In this document: positions 60,769-64,000 of the stretch, piece after piece | How positions within the stretch are numbered: position 1 is the stretch's first letter | Layout of the letters: each line of letters opens with the position of its first letter | NCBI RefSeq assembly: GCF_017639855.1 | Contig: NZ_CP072115.1 | Span: 682,001-746,000 of the forward strand | DNA from: Streptococcus sp. zg-86 | GTDB lineage: Bacteria; Bacillota; Bacilli; Lactobacillales; Streptococcaceae | DNA: 64,000 nt | Direction of reading: 5' to 3' | The notes under the pieces: model-generated | What the model was told of the DNA's origin: nothing | Seen by the model: only the letters and a program-made list of their open reading frames with translations | Databases searched by the model: none | Made by a program: the position numbers and the translations under genes

Positions 60769-61695
60769 ATGGCAGTTTTTGTCAAAGATTTGATTGACAA
60801 TGTGCGTGTGAGTAGCGCATATAGTACGGAAATCTTACTGGAAAAAGAGATTACCACATCTGATATTACTCGTCCTGGTCTTGAGATGACAGGCTATTTT
60901 GACTATTATGCGCCAGAGCGCATTCAGCTAATGGGGATGAAAGAATGGTCCTATTTGATGGCCATGACTTCTCATAACCGTTATCAAGTTTTACGGAGAA
61001 TGTTTCAGCCTGAGACTCCAGTGGTGATTGTAGCGCGTGGCTTGGAAATTCCAGAAGAAATGTTTCAAGCAGCTGAGGAAAAAGGGATTGCTATTTTCCA
61101 AAGCCAGTCTGCTACAAGTCGTTTGGCAGGGGAATTATCTTCTTACTTAGATTCACGCCTTGCAAAACGGACCAGTGTCCATGGTGTTCTCATGGATATC
61201 TATGGCATGGGTGTTCTGATTCAAGGAGATTCTGGAATTGGGAAAAGTGAGACTGGTCTTGAATTGGTTAAACGTGGTCACCGTATCGTCGCAGATGATC
61301 GAGTAGATGTTTATGCCAAGGATGATGTCACTCTCTGGGGAGAACCAGCTGAGATTTTGCGGCACTTACTGGAAATCCGAGGTGTTGGTATTATTGATAT
61401 TATGAGTCTGTACGGTGCAAGTGCTGTTAAGGAATCATCAGAAGTTCAACTTGCCATTTACCTTGAAAATTATGACACAGGTAAGGTCTTTGACCGCTTG
61501 GGAAATAGTGGTGATTCGATTGAGATTGCAGGAATTACGATTCCTCAGATTCGAATCCCAGTTAAGACAGGACGTAATATCTCGGTCGTAATTGAAGCAG
61601 CAGCTATGAACTATCGTTCCAAACAAATGGGCTTTGATGCGACTAAGGAATTTGAAAAACGACTAGGTAGCCTCATTGAAAGCAATAAGGAGTAG
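60769..61695 (+). CDS. hprK: HPr kinase/phosphorylase
   Basis: Phosphorylates and dephosphorylates HPr at Ser46, the central switch of carbon catabolite control. TRPGLEMTGYFDYYAPERIQLMG in the N-domain, Walker A GDSGIGKSETGLELVKRGH, VADDRV and the HPrK signature EIRGVGIIDI are present. I start it at ATG 60769 (GAGAGG seven bases upstream), giving MAVFVKDLID and 308 aa as in relatives; ATGs at 60721 and 60736 would add atypical residues. lgt follows after three bases. Confidence 0.96.
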   Translation: MAVFVKDLIDNVRVSSAYSTEILLEKEITTSDITRPGLEMTGYFDYYAPERIQLMGMKEWSYLMAMTSHNRYQVLRRMFQPETPVVIVARGLEIPEEMFQAAEEKGIAIFQSQSATSRLAGELSSYLDSRLAKRTSVHGVLMDIYGMGVLIQGDSGIGKSETGLELVKRGHRIVADDRVDVYAKDDVTLWGEPAEILRHLLEIRGVGIIDIMSLYGASAVKESSEVQLAIYLENYDTGKVFDRLGNSGDSIEIAGITIPQIRIPVKTGRNISVVIEAAAMNYRSKQMGFDATKEFEKRLGSLIESNKE

Positions 61696-61698
61696 CCG

Positions 61699-62475
61699 AT
61701 GATTGATCCAGTTGCAGTAAAATTTGGTCCGCTCGAAATTCGTTGGTATGCCTTGTGTATCATCACAGGTTTGATTCTTGCAGTCTTTCTTGCGTCTAAG
61801 GAAGCACCTCGTAAAAAAATTCTGTCAGATGATATTGTAGATTTTATCTTAATAGCCTTTCCGCTTGCAATTCTTGGTGCGAGGATTTATTATGTAGCCT
61901 TTTCTTGGGATTTATATAAGGACAATCTTCTTTCTATTTTTGCCATTTGGGAGGGAGGCATTGCCATTTATGGTGGTCTGTTGACGGGATTTCTCGTTCT
62001 AATCTTCTTTACACGCCATCGCTTCATTGAAATCTGGGATTTTCTGGATGTGGTAGCACCGTCTGTGATGATTGCACAGGCTATTGGTCGCTGGGGAAAT
62101 TTTTTCAATCAAGAGGCCTATGGTGCAAGTGTTAGCAATCTTGATTATCTGCCAGAGTTTATTCGTAAGCAAATGTATATTGACGGAAGTTATCGAACGC
62201 CAACTTTCTTATATGAATCACTTTGGAATCTGTTTGGTTTCGTTCTAATCTGTGTATTGCGGAGACGAAAAAAACTCCTCAAGCAGGGTGAAATTACCCT
62301 ATTTTACCTAGTGTGGTACGGTGTCGGTCGTTTTGTCATTGAAGGGATGAGAACGGACAGTCTAATGTTCCTTGGCTTACGTGTTTCACAGTGGCTTTCT
62401 GCCTTATTCGTGCTGTTAGCACTAATCTTATTTTTCTATCGTCGTCGAAAAGACATTCCTTATTATCAGATCTAA
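61699..62475 (+). CDS. lgt: prolipoprotein diacylglyceryl transferase
   Basis: Transfers diacylglycerol to the lipobox Cys of prelipoproteins, such as the two binding proteins above. It has about seven membrane helices, the essential Lgt signature GRWGNFFNQEAYGA, the early RWYALCIITGLI and the late YGVGRFVIEGMRTDSL; 258 aa. hprK-lgt is a conserved streptococcal pair. Confidence 0.97.
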   Translation: MIDPVAVKFGPLEIRWYALCIITGLILAVFLASKEAPRKKILSDDIVDFILIAFPLAILGARIYYVAFSWDLYKDNLLSIFAIWEGGIAIYGGLLTGFLVLIFFTRHRFIEIWDFLDVVAPSVMIAQAIGRWGNFFNQEAYGASVSNLDYLPEFIRKQMYIDGSYRTPTFLYESLWNLFGFVLICVLRRRKKLLKQGEITLFYLVWYGVGRFVIEGMRTDSLMFLGLRVSQWLSALFVLLALILFFYRRRKDIPYYQI

Positions 62476-62490
62476 GAAAAGGAGATTTCT

Positions 62491-62898
62491 ATGCTGATTG
62501 AATTATCTGTTTTTATTATCGCAATTGCCCTTGCAGCTGTTGCAGTATATGTTATCCTCTTGTTGAAAAAAGTATCCAATGTGGTTGATGAAGCTCAACA
62601 CACTTTGAATGTGTTAACGAGTGATGTTAATGTAACCCTTTACCAAACCAATGAATTGTTGGCTAAAACAAATGTTCTGGTTGCAGATGTAAACGGAAAA
62701 GTTGCTACTTTGGATCCACTCTTTGTAGCAGTTGCTGACTTGTCAGAGTCAGTATCAGACCTCAATACCTCTGCGCGTGGTCTAACAGCAAAAGCCCGCA
62801 CCGCAGGCCAACATACGGTAAAGGCAGGAGGAGCCTTAGCAGCAGTTAGTAAATTATCTTCTATTTTAGGGAAGAAAGGAGCAAAACAACATGGTTAA
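62491..62898 (+). CDS. DUF948 membrane protein
   Basis: N-terminal transmembrane helix (SVFIIAIALAAVAVYVILLL) then helical heptad-like sequence (VVDEAQHTLNVLTSDVNVTL). It has 135 aa, typical of DUF948. Function unknown; it is usually paired with a YtxH protein, as here, with an 8-bp overlap. AAAGGAGA precedes it. Confidence 0.85.
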   Translation: MLIELSVFIIAIALAAVAVYVILLLKKVSNVVDEAQHTLNVLTSDVNVTLYQTNELLAKTNVLVADVNGKVATLDPLFVAVADLSESVSDLNTSARGLTAKARTAGQHTVKAGGALAAVSKLSSILGKKGAKQHG

Positions 62899-63376
62899 AA
62901 AATCTAGCATTTTCACAAGTATCCTTTTAGGTGCAGCAGGTGGTGCAGCTGCAGCAGCCTTTCTTGCAACAAAGACAGGTCAAGTAGTTAAGAAAAAAGT
63001 CCTTGATTTCACGAAGGATTACCAGGAGAACCATGAAGAAATCAATGCAGAATGGATTCAAAAAGCCCAAGATTTGGGTCAGCAAGCAGTTGACAAATAC
63101 GAAACAGTCAGAGACCAATTGACTTCAGGTGAGTTAACAGTCGATGACTTAGTTCAGTCTGGAAAAGAAAAAGCGCAATTGGTGAAGGCGCAATCTCTTG
63201 AAAAGTTTGAGCAAATCAAGGAAAAAATTGCAGAACAAAATCTGACAACAGCTGACTTGGTTGAGTCTATTAAAGAAAAGACCCAAACCCTTCCTAGTGC
63301 AGAAGAGCTAGAAGAGGAATTGGCAGTCACAACAGAAGACATTGAGATTGACTTACCAAACCTAGAAGAAGAATAA
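62891..63376 (+). CDS. YtxH domain protein
   Basis: Ala/Gly-rich N-terminal transmembrane segment (SILLGAAGGAAAAAFLATKTG) followed by a long charged helical region (about 40-161). YtxH family, function unknown, possibly stress-related. It overlaps the DUF948 gene and ends the hprK-lgt operon before a terminator. Confidence 0.85.
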   Translation: MVKKSSIFTSILLGAAGGAAAAAFLATKTGQVVKKKVLDFTKDYQENHEEINAEWIQKAQDLGQQAVDKYETVRDQLTSGELTVDDLVQSGKEKAQLVKAQSLEKFEQIKEKIAEQNLTTADLVESIKEKTQTLPSAEELEEELAVTTEDIEIDLPNLEEE

Positions 63377-63400
63377 AAAAATCCGCTGATACGGATTTGA

Positions 63401-63446
63401 GATTGAAGAAAAGATTTATTTTGGATCATCTTCTTCAATCTTTTTT
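63401..63446 (+). terminator. terminator of the hprK-lgt-DUF948-ytxH operon
   Basis: GATTGAAGAA/TTCTTCAATC, then TTTTTT. Confidence 0.8.
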
Positions 63447-63459
63447 CATTCAATAGAAA

Positions 63460-63499
63460 AACTCTTAAAAACAGCATGAAAATAAGCTGTTTAAGAGTT
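63460..63499. terminator. additional hairpin, possible second terminator
   Basis: AACTCTTAAAAACAGC pairs with GCTGTTTAAGAGTT (one extra A bulges). There is no strong T-run, so the role is uncertain. Confidence 0.4.
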
Positions 63500-63614
63500 A
63501 AATCATTATTTCTCTTTCAATTTGTTGCTATTTAGAGGGTTATATTCCAATTCTTTAATATCTTGATTTTGATAGAGTATGTGGAAAAAATAGGAACGAA
63601 AAGAAACTGATGCC

Positions 63615-63660
63615 AAAAAAACAGAACTAAGATTATTTCCTTATCTTAGTTCTGTTTTTT
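63615..63660. terminator. bidirectional terminator at the DUF3270 stop
   Basis: AAAAACAGAACTAAGAT/ATCTTAGTTCTGTTTTT perfect stem; it overlaps the DUF3270 stop codon. Confidence 0.85.
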
Positions 63661-63953
63661 GATGAGTAAAATTTTTTCTTAATGAAGAATTGGACGAGTT
63701 TTAATCCGATTAGTCCTGTTACAATGGCTAATAGAAAGGCCAAAAAAATAGGAACGTGGTTTGAAAGATAGATATAAGCAGCAATTACTGTAATGATACT
63801 AAAAATAGCGATATTTAAAAAGAAGAAAAATTCTTTTAAACGTTCTTTAGCAGGATTTGTTGCTTGATATGCTTGATAAGTGGCCTGTCGTTTCTCTTTC
63901 GGGATTGTCTCGTCATAGTGGTAGGAATCAGGCCGATAGTCTCTAAGTGCCAT
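63633..63953 (-). CDS. DUF3270 small membrane protein
   Basis: A 106-aa protein starting MALRDYRPDSYHYDE, with two hydrophobic helices (about 45-90: FFLNIAIFSIITVIAAYIYL and IFLAFLLAIVTGLIGLKLVQF) and a basic C-terminus. Its length and N-terminus fit the streptococcal DUF3270 family of unknown function. AAAAGGAGA precedes the ATG at 63953; an in-frame ATG 33 bp upstream lies before that ribosome site. Confidence 0.8.
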   Translation of the reverse strand: MALRDYRPDSYHYDETIPKEKRQATYQAYQATNPAKERLKEFFFFLNIAIFSIITVIAAYIYLSNHVPIFLAFLLAIVTGLIGLKLVQFFIKKKFYSSKNRTKIRK

Positions 63954-64000
63954 ATCGTCTCCTTTTATGCTTTTATAGCTTATCATAACAATGCTAGCTT

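Noticed and set aside
1..64000. tRNA, rRNA or prophage regions
   Set aside because: I looked for tRNA cloverleaf signatures, rRNA conserved segments and phage structural or integrase genes and saw none.

Overview
The window is a Streptococcus chromosome segment of low GC. A Streptococcus suis-like species is my best guess, based on gene order: a rhamnose-polysaccharide rgp cluster; ebsA-fer-LysM-cmk-infC-rpmI-rplT; aroD-aroC-tyrA; aroA-aroK-pheA-lytR; a SAM-III-type metK leader; a preQ1-II leader before queT; and hprK-lgt. The species is inference; the genus is well supported. I saw no rRNA, tRNA, CRISPR array or prophage.

Layout. 1-11.3 kb: the end of rmlD, then rgpA-rgpF (rhamnan backbone glycosyltransferases and ABC exporter), a GacH/LtaS-like phosphoglycerol transferase and a secreted lectin-like protein. 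11.5-14.8 kb: ebsA, ferredoxin, a LysM protein, cmk and the infC-rpmI-rplT operon with its attenuator. 14.8-17.7 kb: a HAD phosphatase gene split by an IS66 element (8-bp target duplication, frameshifted tnpC). 18-20.4 kb: an LtaS-type enzyme. 20.5-38.2 kb: aromatic amino acid block. It holds aroD, aroC, tyrA, an aromatic ABC transporter with two tandem binding proteins, the inverted cluster aroG-aroG-aroE-aroB, a 2-hydroxyacid dehydrogenase, and aroA-aroK-pheA. Together these encode the full shikimate pathway to chorismate plus the Tyr and Phe branch enzymes. 38.2-41.5 kb: an LCP ligase and rlmD. 41.5-46 kb: an AT-rich decayed accessory island (ABC fragment, MazG-like gene, frameshifted HEPN gene pair, IS1182) flanked by two copies of the rlmD 3' end. 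46.5-51 kb: cyclase, metY-like gene, metK. 51-64 kb: murA-type gene, GNAT, map, yihY, gtrA, queT, tex, sprT-like, a DUF4097-like plus PspC pair, hprK, lgt and small envelope proteins.

The most interesting signals are not genes. (1) Upstream of the aromatic transporter there is a strong promoter, a 20-codon leader peptide ending in Tyr/Phe codons, and a chain of mutually exclusive RNA helices ending in an intrinsic terminator. This looks like ribosome-mediated attenuation by tyrosine/phenylalanine. (2) A 202-291 bp CAG...CTG repeat occurs three times, with direct repeats of variable length at hairpin-like targets. (3) Nine 41-bp-phased degenerate repeats lie between two convergent terminators. 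(4) The metK SAM-III riboswitch has about 470 nt, including a 50-bp duplication, between aptamer and Shine-Dalgarno. (5) Two MITE families are present, one nested in the other with an intact unoccupied copy nearby. (6) Three genes (fer, an rlmI-like gene, tex) have promoters placed so that the mRNA would start at the AUG.
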